Below, in pieces: positions 8,309 to 16,801 of a DNA stretch of 64,000 nucleotides. A program made the translations under genes and the position numbers. How positions within the stretch are numbered: position 1 is the stretch's first letter; each line of letters opens with the position of its first letter. A model generated the notes under the pieces. It had not been told where the DNA came from and did not search any database. It was given only the letters and a program-made list of their open reading frames with translations. The stretch covers positions 558,001 through 622,000 of the forward strand of contig NZ_AP025698.1 in the NCBI RefSeq assembly GCF_023167465.1, written 5' to 3'. The DNA comes from Methanothermobacter tenebrarum. Its GTDB lineage: Archaea > Methanobacteriota > Methanobacteria > Methanobacteriales > DSM-23052.

Positions 8309-8770
8309 ATGAAGAAAGTTTTAATACTCTTAGGCTGTCCCGAATCTCCTATACAAGCGCCAATAACCTTATACCTTTCATATAAACTCCGCGAGAAAGA
8401 TTATAGGGTGACTGTAACCGCTAACCCAGCCGCTCTAAGATTGCTTGAAGTGGCAGACCCCGCCAGAGCATACCTAGATAAAACTTCAGATCTTGACTCC
8501 ACCATCGATAGTCTCTCAAAGGCCGAATACGATCTTTTATTCGGTTTTATACACAACGACGCCGCCCTAACATATTTCATAACATTCAAAAGTATACTAG
8601 AGGTTCCATCCATAGCGATAATATTTGGAAGAGATGCTGAAATTATAGATACACTTGAAAAGGAGGTTAAAGAGAACACAGACTCTCATATAGTATCCGT
8701 AAGGGCTCATCACAACCCAAACCCATTGAAAGTGCGCATAGATAAACTCCTAGAGGAACTGGAGGATTAA
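8309..8770 (+). CDS. DUF1890 protein (methanogen-specific, DsrE/Rossmann-like)
   Basis: About 153 residues beginning MKKVLILLGCPESPIQ, typical of the DUF1890 family confined to methanogens. Alternating beta strands and helices suggest a small nucleotide-binding or DsrE-like fold. A single conserved-looking Cys sits in the N-terminal LLGCPE loop. Two alternative starts (TTG 8306, ATG 8309) overlap the preceding gene's stop. It precedes DUF1894 by 1 nt, and the two families are usually neighbours. Function is not established; its position just before metE hints at one-carbon or corrinoid chemistry, which is inference. Confidence 0.8.
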   Translation: MKKVLILLGCPESPIQAPITLYLSYKLREKDYRVTVTANPAALRLLEVADPARAYLDKTSDLDSTIDSLSKAEYDLLFGFIHNDAALTYFITFKSILEVPSIAIIFGRDAEIIDTLEKEVKENTDSHIVSVRAHHNPNPLKVRIDKLLEELED

Positions 8771-8771
8771 A

Positions 8772-9077
8772 ATGTCATTTTGTCTTGAAACTTACCTACA
8801 GCAATCAGAAGATTATAAAATTCATATTTCAAGGGCAGGTTACAGAGAATGTGCAAAGCTGATCAAGGAAAAAGCCGCGAAGGTCCTATATGTGAAGGCT
8901 GGTGAAAAAATCCTCGGAGCAAGACTCATAGGCATACCCCCAATACCCATTGGCATCAACAAAGAAAAGAAAACAATCATGATACCCTATACCAAACCCT
9001 GTTATGGGACGGCCGTAGTCGAAATACCAGTAAACGAGGGGGAAATAGAGAAGATAAAAAAGGTTGCGATAAAATAA
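8772..9077 (+). CDS. DUF1894 protein (methanogen-specific)
   Basis: 101-residue soluble protein, MSFCLETYLQQSEDYKIH at the N-terminus and a basic, strand-rich remainder with ARLIGIPPIPIGINKEK and IPYTKPCYGTAVVEIP. This fits the DUF1894 family, which pairs with DUF1890 in methanogens. Two cysteines, near the N-terminus and in KPCYG, could be functional. It is immediately downstream of DUF1890 and 19 nt before metE, so it is almost certainly co-transcribed with both. The biochemical role is unknown. Confidence 0.8.
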   Translation: MSFCLETYLQQSEDYKIHISRAGYRECAKLIKEKAAKVLYVKAGEKILGARLIGIPPIPIGINKEKKTIMIPYTKPCYGTAVVEIPVNEGEIEKIKKVAIK

Positions 9078-9096
9078 CCCCAATAGGGGGTGCACT

Positions 9097-10032
9097 ATTA
9101 TTATAACCACAGTAGTTGGAAGTTACCCAAGCCAACCATCCAAACCAAGAAACTGGAGAGAAAAACTACTCAACATAATAGGATCCTATGACCCCTACAA
9201 ACATGCAATTAAAATAGCAGTTAAAGACCAGATAAAAGCAGGTATAGATATAATCTCCGACGGACAAGTACGCGGGGACATGATAAGCATCTTCGCATCA
9301 AAAATCCCAGGAATGAAAGTTGAAAATGGCACATCAAAGATAATATCCCGCATACTACCACCCCAGAACCCCATAGGCGCCCAAGACCTCAAATTTTCAC
9401 AGAGAATCATAAAAAAACTCGGAGGCGGACAAAAGATCAAGGGTATAATCACAGGCCCCACCACACTAGTCCACTCCTCCAGGATCGAAGGCTTCTATGA
9501 AAATAAAGAAAAGGCCATAATGGACATGGCAGAAGCCCTAAAAAGAGAAGCATCATACCTTGAAGAAGCCGGAGCTTCAATGATACAAATAGACGAACCA
9601 TTCCTATCCACCGGCACCGTCAACATCAAAACAGCCAAAAAAGCAGTTAAAAGGATATCAGATGTTATAAGCGTCCCAGTAGCCCTACACGCTTGTGGAG
9701 ATATAAGAGAAGTCTTCGAAGACCTTCTAAAATTCAACGTGGAGATAATAGATTGTGAATTCGCAGGAAACCCAAAAAACCTAGAAATCATCAAGGACGC
9801 CGAACTAAAAGACAAAAAAATAGGATTCGGATGCATCGACACAAAAAGCCAAAAAATAGAAACTATAAAAGAAATAAAAAACCTCATCAAAAAAGGTATA
9901 AAAGTAATCGGAGAAGAAAAAATCATCATAGACCCAGACTGTGGGATGAGAAAACTCCCAAGGAACGTGGCATTCTCCAAACTCAAAAACATGGTGGAGG
10001 CGGCTAATGCCCTACAAGATAACAGCCAATGA
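9097..10032 (+). CDS. metE: Archaeal methionine synthase (corrinoid-type MetE), apparent ATT start
   Basis: Zinc enzyme that forms methionine by methylating homocysteine; archaeal homologues lack the folate-binding half and use methylcobalamin-type donors. The protein reads IITTVVGSYPSQP at the N-terminus, has zinc-ligand motifs HACGD (about residue 198) and DPDCGMRKLP (about 282), and ends KLKNMVEAANAL. The frame is open only from 9073, and between there and the conserved N-terminus no ATG, GTG or TTG exists. The codon correctly spaced behind AGGGGGTG (4 nt) is ATT at 9097, so a non-standard start is likely. Its 3' end overlaps thyA by 26 bp. Confidence 0.88.
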   Translation: MIITTVVGSYPSQPSKPRNWREKLLNIIGSYDPYKHAIKIAVKDQIKAGIDIISDGQVRGDMISIFASKIPGMKVENGTSKIISRILPPQNPIGAQDLKFSQRIIKKLGGGQKIKGIITGPTTLVHSSRIEGFYENKEKAIMDMAEALKREASYLEEAGASMIQIDEPFLSTGTVNIKTAKKAVKRISDVISVPVALHACGDIREVFEDLLKFNVEIIDCEFAGNPKNLEIIKDAELKDKKIGFGCIDTKSQKIETIKEIKNLIKKGIKVIGEEKIIIDPDCGMRKLPRNVAFSKLKNMVEAANALQDNSQ

Positions 10033-10654
10033 AATCAAAGACGGATGGCAAAAACTAATCAAAAAAATACTCAAAGAAGGCAAACCAATAAAAGACGAAA
10101 GAGGCACAAGGACGTTAGAGATCCTCAACGCAATAGTAGAAATCCAGAGACCATTCAGACCAAACTTCTACCACATAAACGAGGAAATAGAAACCCCAAA
10201 AGGGTACTTCTGGAGTGGTGAAAAACTCAAAGAGTATGCAAACCAATTCCTCAAACCAGACAAAAAAGGATTCATCTACACCTACGGAAACAGACTAAGA
10301 AGCCACTTCAAAGTCGACCAAGTAGAAGAGGCCATAAAGCGTTTAAAAAACTTCAAAAAGACGCGAAGGGCCACAATGATAACATGGGACCCCCAAGTCG
10401 ACACAAAAGAAGATGAAGTACCATGCATGATACTAATAGACTTCAAAATCAGAGGCAACAAACTCTACACAACAGGTGTCTGGAGGTCCCATGACATCTA
10501 CGGAGCATGGTTCCCCAATGCAGTAGGCCTAGCACACCTTGCAAAATATGTTGCAGAAAAAACAGGGACAAAAGTGGGCCCCATAACAATCCACAGTATA
10601 AGCGCCCACATATACGAGGTTAACTTCGAAGAAGCCAAAAAAATGATGAGGTGA
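10007..10654 (+). CDS. thyA: Archaeal-type thymidylate synthase
   Basis: Converts dUMP to dTMP. This 215-residue form is the short archaeal family found in methanogens, in which the methyl donor is thought to be a methanopterin rather than a folate derivative. The catalytic cysteine sits in VPCMILIDFKI (about residue 139), followed by TGVWRSHDIYGAWFPNAVGL, which contains the dUMP-binding Arg-Ser-His and Asn. The N-terminus MPYKITANEIKDGWQ is family-typical. The ATG at 10007 is 7 nt after GTGGAGG and lies inside metE. Sitting between metE and mch, it groups three enzymes that use C1 units. Confidence 0.92.
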   Translation: MPYKITANEIKDGWQKLIKKILKEGKPIKDERGTRTLEILNAIVEIQRPFRPNFYHINEEIETPKGYFWSGEKLKEYANQFLKPDKKGFIYTYGNRLRSHFKVDQVEEAIKRLKNFKKTRRATMITWDPQVDTKEDEVPCMILIDFKIRGNKLYTTGVWRSHDIYGAWFPNAVGLAHLAKYVAEKTGTKVGPITIHSISAHIYEVNFEEAKKMMR

Positions 10655-10660
10655 TAAAAT

Positions 10661-11623
10661 ATGGTAAGTGTAAATTTAAAAGCTAAAAAAATCCTAGATG
10701 AGATGATATCAAAAGCGGACGATCTTAAAATAAAAGTGCAAAGACTGGATAATGGTTCAACAGTCCTGGACTGTGGAGTGAACGTGGAAGGGAGTATAAA
10801 AGCCGGTGAACTCTACACCAAAGTCTGTCTTGGAGGGCTTGCAGACGTGGGCATATCAATACCAGCAGACCTCTCCAAAAGATTAGCCCTACCATCCGTA
10901 AAAGTGAAAACAGACTCCCCAGCCATCTCAACACTAGGATCCCAGAAAGCGGGATGGGCCGTAAACGTTGGAGAATTCTTCGCACTAGGCTCAGGACCGG
11001 CCCGCGCATTATCAAAGAAGCCAAGTGAAACATACGAAGAAATAGATTACGAAGATGATGCCGAAATTGCGATAATAGCCCTCGAAAGCGACAAACTCCC
11101 AAGCGAGGATGTTACAGAGAATATAGCAGAAGAATGTGGGGTCCCAACCGAGAATGTTTATGCCCTGGTAGCCCCAACAGCATCAATTGTAGGTTCAATA
11201 CAAATTTCTGGCAGAGTCGTTGAAAACGGCACCTATAAGATGCTGGAAGCCCTAGATTTCGATGTTAAAAAAGTGAAATATGCTGCTGGGATAGCACCAA
11301 TAGCACCAGTAGACCCAGACGGACTAAAGGCAATGGGTAAAACAAATGATGCAGTACTATTCGGGGGCCGGACATACTATTATATCGAATCAGATGAGGG
11401 CGACGACCTAAAATCCCTTACAGAGAATCTCCCATCATCAGCCTCCAAAGACTATGGCAGACCATTCTATGAAATATTCAAGGAGGCCGACTATGACTTC
11501 TATAAGATAGATAAGGGGATGTTCGCCCCAGCCGAGGTTTTCATCAACGATCTTCGCACAGGCGAAGTATTCAGGGCAGGTTTCGTCAACGAAGAACTGC
11601 TCATAAAATCCTTCAACTTGTAA
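10661..11623 (+). CDS. mch: Methenyltetrahydromethanopterin cyclohydrolase
   Basis: Interconverts formyl- and methenyl-tetrahydromethanopterin, the third step of CO2 reduction to methane, in the cytoplasm. The 320-residue length and sequence fit: LKAKKILDEM, NGSTVLDCGVN, GGLADVGIS, GWAVNVGEFFALGSGPARAL, VALVAPTASIVGSIQISGR (read as YALVAPTASIVGS), GRTYYYIES and the terminal GEVFRAGFVNEELL. No cofactor-binding insertion or truncation is visible. It follows thyA by 6 nt with GAGGTGAT before the ATG and is the last gene of the run, ahead of two hairpins. It is a definitive methanogenesis or methylotrophy marker. Confidence 0.97.
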   Translation: MVSVNLKAKKILDEMISKADDLKIKVQRLDNGSTVLDCGVNVEGSIKAGELYTKVCLGGLADVGISIPADLSKRLALPSVKVKTDSPAISTLGSQKAGWAVNVGEFFALGSGPARALSKKPSETYEEIDYEDDAEIAIIALESDKLPSEDVTENIAEECGVPTENVYALVAPTASIVGSIQISGRVVENGTYKMLEALDFDVKKVKYAAGIAPIAPVDPDGLKAMGKTNDAVLFGGRTYYYIESDEGDDLKSLTENLPSSASKDYGRPFYEIFKEADYDFYKIDKGMFAPAEVFINDLRTGEVFRAGFVNEELLIKSFNL

Positions 11624-11675
11624 ACCAGCCCATACTCGCATATGAGATTTGTCTGCCCTGATAGGTGATCCTTTC

Positions 11676-11726
11676 TGGCGGTTTATGCCGCCATTACCTC
11701 CCATCTTTTGGGAGCTAATTTTTTAT
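11676..11726 (+). terminator. Double-hairpin terminator after mch
   Basis: TGGCGG/CCGCCA forms a first hairpin at 11676-11693. CTCCC/GGGAG forms a second at 11698-11714, followed by CTAATTTTTTAT. The T-run after the second stem is what archaeal intrinsic termination needs. Confidence 0.6.
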
Positions 11727-12127
11727 AATATTCAGAGCAAACATTCAAGACGCTACTATATATTTTTTGCAAAAATTGTATATGTGAGCAAAAATTTTTT
11801 GTCTGAAAAAGAGCATAGTGGGGGGGCGTGTCGAAATTTCCGGTTGTTGATTTTTTGCTTAGATTTTTTTGAGCTTTTCCGATTCTATTGCTTAAACAAT
11901 ACCTGACCAGTTATGTTCTAGTGCAATGAAATCGCTTATATTATTTCAATAGCCGAACCACATTATCCTTTGTAGTTTTGGCTCTTCTTTGTTATACCAG
12001 TGTTTGAAAAGATTTTAAATTGTGTGGTGACAATTCTTTTGGATATTCTTCAATTGAACTCCGGAAATCCAACTCCAAACTCTTTTGCAAAACCCCCCAA
12101 AAAATTATAGCATTATCTTCCTCCTTA
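11727..12127. other. AT-rich non-coding stretch
   Basis: No gene is supported. The stretch has long A/T runs (for example AAAAATTTTTTG at about 11794). On the minus strand at about 11945-12110 there is a short open segment (SSIEEYPKELSPHNLKS) followed by stops. That segment may be a decayed coding fragment but matches nothing I can name. Confidence 0.5.
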
Positions 12128-12481
12128 CTAGTATATGGTGTATCCACAATTTGAACAGTAGCCGTATGGATCCCTATAGCCAGCAGTACCAGTGGCATGG
12201 TAGGTATATCCTCCACAGTTTGGACAGACTAATAGGCCATCATCGTCTCCATATCCACACCATGGACATCTTGTACCCACATACCATGGGTAATATCCAC
12301 AGTTTGGACACTCCTGGGCTCCTGAGGACCTTCCTGAGTCTCCACCATCAGTTTTGATAACTAATGGCGGATTTGTAGTAGTATTATTCGCTGGTGGATA
12401 AAATGGCCATTGAATGCATCCAAAACAGGAAGTTAAAAGCACCATCACAGCAAAGATAGAAATCAAAAACTTTGTATCCAT
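12128..12481 (-). CDS. Predicted lipoprotein with four zinc-knuckle motifs
   Basis: 117 residues. The N-terminus MDTKFLISIFAVMVLLTSCFGC is a signal peptide with a lipobox-like LTSC, so the mature protein should be anchored outside the membrane. A short Pro/Asn/Thr linker follows, then four Cys-x2-Cys motifs: CPNCGYYPW, CPWCGYGDD, CPNCGGYTY and CSNCGYTIY, which would make two zinc ribbons. Zinc ribbons are common inside cells but unusual on an exported lipoprotein. It is a single gene on the minus strand in a loose region, with no near neighbour in an operon. Function unknown; metal binding or protein contact at the surface is inference. Confidence 0.75.
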   Translation of the reverse strand: MDTKFLISIFAVMVLLTSCFGCIQWPFYPPANNTTTNPPLVIKTDGGDSGRSSGAQECPNCGYYPWYVGTRCPWCGYGDDDGLLVCPNCGGYTYHATGTAGYRDPYGYCSNCGYTIY

Positions 12482-12680
12482 CTTCTACCCCCTCTAATAT
12501 TTTTTTGTGAGCATGACGCTCATTCTAGGAGGGATTTCTAGGGATGATAAAATCATTCTTAGAAGTACCCCCCCATCTTCAATTTTATTTTTATGTAGGA
12601 TGTTATTATACTTTTCCTAGTGTGGCCCCACTCCCATTTAATGGTGGGATTTTATTAGCAGTCAGTGGTAGATCCTATTG
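12482..12680. other. Intergenic region with terminator-like hairpin
   Basis: This holds the promoter side of the lipoprotein gene. At about 12628-12656 CCCACTCCCATTTAATGGTGGGATTTTATT makes a short hairpin followed by T-rich sequence. No open frame is supported. Confidence 0.4.
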
Positions 12681-13240
12681 GTGAACTACCCCTCCATGAT
12701 GGGAGGGATTTCCTGTTTCAATGATGAAACTTGCCCAGCAACCACGACCGAAGCAGGGGATGCTGAGTAGGGGGTTTTTCGCGGGCTTGGGGGCTGTCCC
12801 AGCCCCGAGTCGAGTATTCTGGTGGCGGATATGTGGGTCTTGGTATGGGTTATTGGGGGTTAGTCCTTTGCTTGTGCCCTTTGGGTTTACTTTCACTGCT
12901 CGTTTACCAGCGTTTTCAGCTTTGTAAGCGAGCATGTTGGAGGAATCTACCCTGACTACCAAGTTTTTGCGTATCATAAAAAGTTAGTTCCCGCCCTTCT
13001 GCCCTGGCCTTTTTCTTGGAGTGGGCGGTTGTAGAGCCACCTGCAAAGGTCAAGATCCTGGAGTAGTTTAGCTTCAACTGTTTTAGACGGGTAAAGACGA
13101 AATTTGCAGCCGAGCACTCTTTGCTCCCCACACACATAAATATAGTGATACTGGAAAGCATATCACATGCAACCCATGTATCACTATAAATGTTTTTTCG
13201 GTTTTCATCCCCGTACGGGGAGTTCCCATCGAGAAAGTTA
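12681..13240 (-). mobile_element. IS200/IS605-type (TnpB) element relic, copy A
   Basis: About 560 bp in minus orientation. The left end (13198-13240) reads TAACTTTCTCG followed by a hairpin of CCCCGTACGGGG inside an outer GATGAAAACC arm. The right end closes with GGGGTAGTTCAC at 12681. Between them lie fragments of TnpB: VDSSNMLAYKAENAGKRAV, then VNPKGTSKGL, the block that normally precedes the zinc finger, and a C-terminal tail with CFGRGCWAS, IIETGNPSHHGG. The zinc finger and the N-terminal two thirds are missing and the frame is broken, so it is inactive as a nuclease. Both ends and the 3' guide-RNA-like region are retained, so trans-mobilisation is conceivable. Confidence 0.7.
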
Positions 13241-13747
13241 GATCCAAGTGTATGGGTCGAATTCTGAGGGTGGTATGTACATTATCTCGGCATATCCTCT
13301 TCTGAGCAATTCTCTGTTTAAGTTCATACCATCCACGTAGACTACAGCAAGTACTCGACCATATTTGTCATAATTTTCAGCATCATCAATGTCTAGGTAG
13401 ACTGTTTTACCTAGGCACATTTCCTCTACAAAATCCTTTGCTTCTTGGTATCCCGGCTGTCCACGTTCCGGAGTGTTAACGCCAACGAGGCGTATGCGTC
13501 CAACGCCTTCAACATCTATTGTATCACCATCCACTACATGATAACAGTAGCCACTCGTCTCATATGTGTTCTGTTCACTATTATTAGCAGGTGGGGTGGT
13601 TTCATTCTCATCAACGTTAAAGGTGATGTTCTCCTCAGTATCTGTTGAATCGGGTAACAGGCTCCCGATAATGACCAATATTAGAATCCCAAGGCAACAT
13701 ACTCCAATTAGCGCGGCTAGTATATTATTGTCCTTTTTGGATGCCAT
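13238..13747 (-). CDS. Membrane-anchored thermonuclease (SNase-like), 3' end touches element A
   Basis: 169 residues: basic N-terminus, one membrane segment (IGVCCLGILILVIIGSLL), an Asn/Thr/Glu-rich linker, then a staphylococcal-nuclease domain facing outside. Catalytic residues are present: Asp in VVDGDTI, Arg and Glu in RIRLVGVNTPERG, and Arg in KYGRVLAVVYV. Function: Ca-dependent cleavage of DNA or RNA outside the cell. The last codons are ...YTW-ATC-TAA, and the TAA is part of the element's conserved left-end sequence TAACTTTCTCG, so the stop codon appears to be supplied by the insertion; some C-terminal residues may have been lost. The ATG start precedes the membrane segment directly. 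Confidence 0.82.
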   Translation of the reverse strand: MASKKDNNILAALIGVCCLGILILVIIGSLLPDSTDTEENITFNVDENETTPPANNSEQNTYETSGYCYHVVDGDTIDVEGVGRIRLVGVNTPERGQPGYQEAKDFVEEMCLGKTVYLDIDDAENYDKYGRVLAVVYVDGMNLNRELLRRGYAEIMYIPPSEFDPYTWI

Positions 13748-13756
13748 TATAGACCA

Positions 13757-14347
13757 CTATTCTCCGAGTCTTTCGGCTATTGTCTTTGCGAATTCATCAG
13801 CCACATTAGGATTCTTAGCAGTTATTATATTCCCAGAGACCACAACATCCCTCTTCACATATTTAGCCCCATTTTCATTTAATATATATTCAAGGCCGGG
13901 GTATATTGTGGCTTCTTTACCATTAAGTATCCCTGCTTTTGCTAGTATTGCCGGGGCTGCGCAGATTGCACCTATAATCTTACCCTGCCTATTGGCTTCC
14001 TTAACGATTTCAATGACCCTTTCCATGTTTGGATCATCTATTTTCCCTGTCACCCTATCATATACTCCGCTTCCACCAATGAGTATTAGAGCATCATATT
14101 GGCCAATATCCTTTGGGTTCATATCTCCTATGTAAATGTCATAATCTCTGTTTATCCTGTCAGCGGCTATGATAGTACAATTTCCGCTTATCTTATTGGC
14201 AGCCTCTAATTCTATGGGATTGTACCTGTCAAATATTATAATAGCAACGCGCTTATCAGTTAAGGGTTTCTCACTGGTCATGTGAAATGCTAGAATGGCC
14301 AGGACCGCAAAGACCGCGACAAGTATTATAAAGTATACCTTCCGCAT
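13757..14347 (-). CDS. Exported DJ-1/PfpI-family protein
   Basis: About 196 residues starting MRKVYFIILVAVFAVLAILAF, a membrane anchor or signal peptide, so the domain probably faces outside, unusual for this mostly cytoplasmic family. The DJ-1/PfpI core follows: DALILIGGSGVYD and the nucleophile elbow GAICAAPAILAKAGIL with the reactive Cys, then EATIYPGLEY and a final VVVSGNIITAKNPNVADEF. Members are cysteine peptidases, chaperones or glyoxalase-like enzymes; which applies here is not visible. It lies 10 nt upstream of the nuclease gene on the same strand, so the two are probably co-transcribed. Starts upstream (TTG/GTG) would add only six residues. Confidence 0.85.
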   Translation of the reverse strand: MRKVYFIILVAVFAVLAILAFHMTSEKPLTDKRVAIIIFDRYNPIELEAANKISGNCTIIAADRINRDYDIYIGDMNPKDIGQYDALILIGGSGVYDRVTGKIDDPNMERVIEIVKEANRQGKIIGAICAAPAILAKAGILNGKEATIYPGLEYILNENGAKYVKRDVVVSGNIITAKNPNVADEFAKTIAERLGE

Positions 14348-14543
14348 CAAAACCCCCACACACACAAACGATTATTATATTGTTTTTTATCTTCTGATTG
14401 ATAAATTTGAAGGTCATAAAACTCTTGGATGATAATTATACTCATTTTTTTATGCATGGGAGATTATGGGTTAATCTTTTTTATGATACTCTGGTAAAAT
14501 ATAATACAAACGATTTTTATAACAGACTTCTCCAGGTGATCAT

Positions 14544-15119
14544 GTGATAGCCAAAACCACCATTGGTGAAAAGATAAAAAAGCTTAGAAAGGACAAAGAG
14601 ATAAGCCTTAAAGAACTTTCCAAGAATAGTGGGGTTAAAGAGGATCTTATAAAGGATATAGAAGAGGGTGAGATCATACCATCACTCGCCCCCCTCATCA
14701 AAATCTCAAGATCCCTCGGGGTCAGACTAGGAACACTATTAGATGATACAATAGAAGAGGGGCCAGTTATCGTAAGGGAGGGAAAAGCCGGGAAAATCAT
14801 ACACTTTTCTGGTCAAGAGGATGAGACCAGTGAAAGCCACCTTGACTTTTATTCACTCGCAGCCGGGAAAGTTGACAGGCACATGGAACCATTCATAGTC
14901 CAAGTTGAAGCACACAAGGATAAATTCAAACTCTCATCACATGAAGGCGAAGAATTCATATACGTACTCGAAGGAGAAATCGAAATATTATATGGTAAGG
15001 AAAAATATCACCTCAAAGAAGGGGACAGCATCTACTATGATTCCATAGTCCCCCATCATCTACATACAAAAGACAATAAACCAGCAAAGATACTAGCAGT
15101 AGTCTACACACCATTCTAA
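14544..15119 (+). CDS. XRE-type regulator with C-terminal cupin domain
   Basis: 191 residues. The N-terminal helix-turn-helix is of the XRE/Cro type (GEKIKKLRKDKEISLKELSKNSGVKEDLIKDIEEG, residues about 7-42). The C-terminal half is a cupin barrel: SSHEGEEFIYVLEGEIEI and KEGDSIYYDSIVPHHLHT carry the two cupin motifs with metal- or ligand-binding His and Glu. The start is GTG at 14544, 4-5 nt after GGTGAT; the ATG just before it is followed by a stop. It lies 26 nt ahead of the acyl-CoA synthetase, a pairing that suggests it senses an acid or acyl-CoA and regulates that gene. An ATATAATAC box lies at about 14500. Confidence 0.9.
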   Translation: MIAKTTIGEKIKKLRKDKEISLKELSKNSGVKEDLIKDIEEGEIIPSLAPLIKISRSLGVRLGTLLDDTIEEGPVIVREGKAGKIIHFSGQEDETSESHLDFYSLAAGKVDRHMEPFIVQVEAHKDKFKLSSHEGEEFIYVLEGEIEILYGKEKYHLKEGDSIYYDSIVPHHLHTKDNKPAKILAVVYTPF

Positions 15120-15145
15120 CAGAGAAGATGGAGGGGACGGATCCT

Positions 15146-16801
15146 ATGGTTTTCACAGAAGATACAATCGGCGAATTCCTAGAAAAACAAGTACAAAAGT
15201 ACCCCAACAAGGAATTTATAGTCTACCCTGATCGAGATCTGAGATTCACCTATAATGAATTCAATGAAAGAGTTAACCTATTAGCGAAGGGGCTTTTAGC
15301 CATAGGCCTCAAAAAAGGTGACCATCTAGGTATTTGGGCGACTAACGTGCCTGACTGGTTAACCTTCCTCTTCGCCACGGCAAAGATAGGAGTCGTGCTC
15401 GTCACAATAAACACAGCCTACAAGAGCCATGAACTAGAATATGTGATGAAACAATCTGATATGAAAGCTATAGCCATCATAGACGGCTTCCGCGACGTTG
15501 ATTATATAAGGACCATCTACCAGCTCGTACCCGAACTTAAAAGTCATGAAAGGGGCAACCTTAAAAGTAGGAAATTCCCCCATCTTAAAAGTGTCATCTA
15601 TATCGGGGCCGCCAAGCATCGTGGAATGTATAACATACATGAATTGATGCTACTCGGCAAACACATCCCAGATAGTGAACTCGAAGAAGTGAAAAAAACC
15701 CTCAACAACAACGATGTTATAAATATGCAATATACCTCCGGTACAACAGGATTCCCAAAGGGCGTGATGCTAACACACCGCAACATCCTCAACAACGGCT
15801 ACTATATTGGTGAAAGGCAAAAATTCACAGAAGAGGACAGACTATGCCTCCCAGTGCCGCTCTTCCATTGCTTTGGGATAGTGCTCGGCGTACTCGCCAT
15901 CTTAACCCATGCCGGGACCCTCGTAATCCTAGAAGAATTTGATCCACTACTAGTATTGGCTGCAGTTGAAAAAGAAAAATGCACAGCACTTTACGGCGTC
16001 CCCACAATGTTCATAGCAGAATTCACACATCCAATGTTCGACATGTTCGATCTTTCTTCCCTCAGAACAGGGATCATGGCAGGATCCCCCTGCCCCATCG
16101 AGGCCATGAAACGTGTTATCAATGACATGCACATGAAGGAGATTACCATAGTCTATGGGCTTACAGAAGCATCCCCAGGTATTACACAAAGCAGCGTGGA
16201 TGATCCCATAGAAAAGAGGGTTGAAACCGTTGGGAAACCACTCCCACACATCGAAGTCAAATTAGTGGATCCTGAAACAGGCGAAGAAGTTGGACCAGGA
16301 CAGATAGGTGAAATATGTTGCAGAGGATACAATGTGATGAAAGGCTATTATAAGATGCCTGAGATGACAAAGGAAGTCATAGATGAGGATGGTTGGCTGC
16401 ACAGTGGCGATTTAGCCGTCATGGACGAAGACGGCTATTATTCTATTGTTGGACGTATCAAGGACATGATCATAAGAGGCGGTGAAAACATTTACCCAAG
16501 GGAGATCGAAGAGTTCCTACACACCATGCCAGGGATCAAAGACGTTCAAGTGGTGGGAATACCAGATGAAAAATATGGTGAGATCGTCGGAGCCTTCGTC
16601 ATAAAAGAGGAAAACGCCGACATAAAAGAGGAGGATGTTAGAGATTACGCTATAGAGAGGATAGCCCGTTACAAGGTGCCAAAACACGTTTTCTTCGTGG
16701 ATGAGTTCCCATTAACAGCCAGTGGCAAAGTTCAAAAATTCAAATTACGAGAAATGGCAATCAAACTACTAAAGAAGAGAGAAAATGATAATATTAAATA
16801 G
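15146..16801 (+). CDS. AMP-forming acyl-CoA synthetase
   Basis: Activates a carboxylic acid to its CoA thioester through an acyl-adenylate. Motifs: YTSGTTGFPKGVMLTH (P-loop, about residue 195), VYGLTEASPG, LHSGDLAVMDEDGYYSIVGRIKDMIIRGGENIYP and, at the C-terminus, the catalytic lysine in PLTASGKVQKFKLREMA. About 551 residues, normal for medium- or long-chain fatty acid CoA ligases. The ATG at 15146 is 9 nt after GGAGGGG; the ATG at 15128 overlaps that site and is less likely. What acid a methanogen activates is unclear: membrane lipids are isoprenoid, so short or branched acids taken from the medium are the likeliest. Preceded by its probable regulator. Confidence 0.92.
   Translation: MVFTEDTIGEFLEKQVQKYPNKEFIVYPDRDLRFTYNEFNERVNLLAKGLLAIGLKKGDHLGIWATNVPDWLTFLFATAKIGVVLVTINTAYKSHELEYVMKQSDMKAIAIIDGFRDVDYIRTIYQLVPELKSHERGNLKSRKFPHLKSVIYIGAAKHRGMYNIHELMLLGKHIPDSELEEVKKTLNNNDVINMQYTSGTTGFPKGVMLTHRNILNNGYYIGERQKFTEEDRLCLPVPLFHCFGIVLGVLAILTHAGTLVILEEFDPLLVLAAVEKEKCTALYGVPTMFIAEFTHPMFDMFDLSSLRTGIMAGSPCPIEAMKRVINDMHMKEITIVYGLTEASPGITQSSVDDPIEKRVETVGKPLPHIEVKLVDPETGEEVGPGQIGEICCRGYNVMKGYYKMPEMTKEVIDEDGWLHSGDLAVMDEDGYYSIVGRIKDMIIRGGENIYPREIEEFLHTMPGIKDVQVVGIPDEKYGEIVGAFVIKEENADIKEEDVRDYAIERIARYKVPKHVFFVDEFPLTASGKVQKFKLREMAIKLLKKRENDNIK

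Noticed and set aside
12085..12357. 90-codon plus-strand frame opposite the zinc-ribbon lipoprotein
   Set aside because: His/Leu-rich shadow; the minus-strand protein has signal peptide and repeated Cys motifs.
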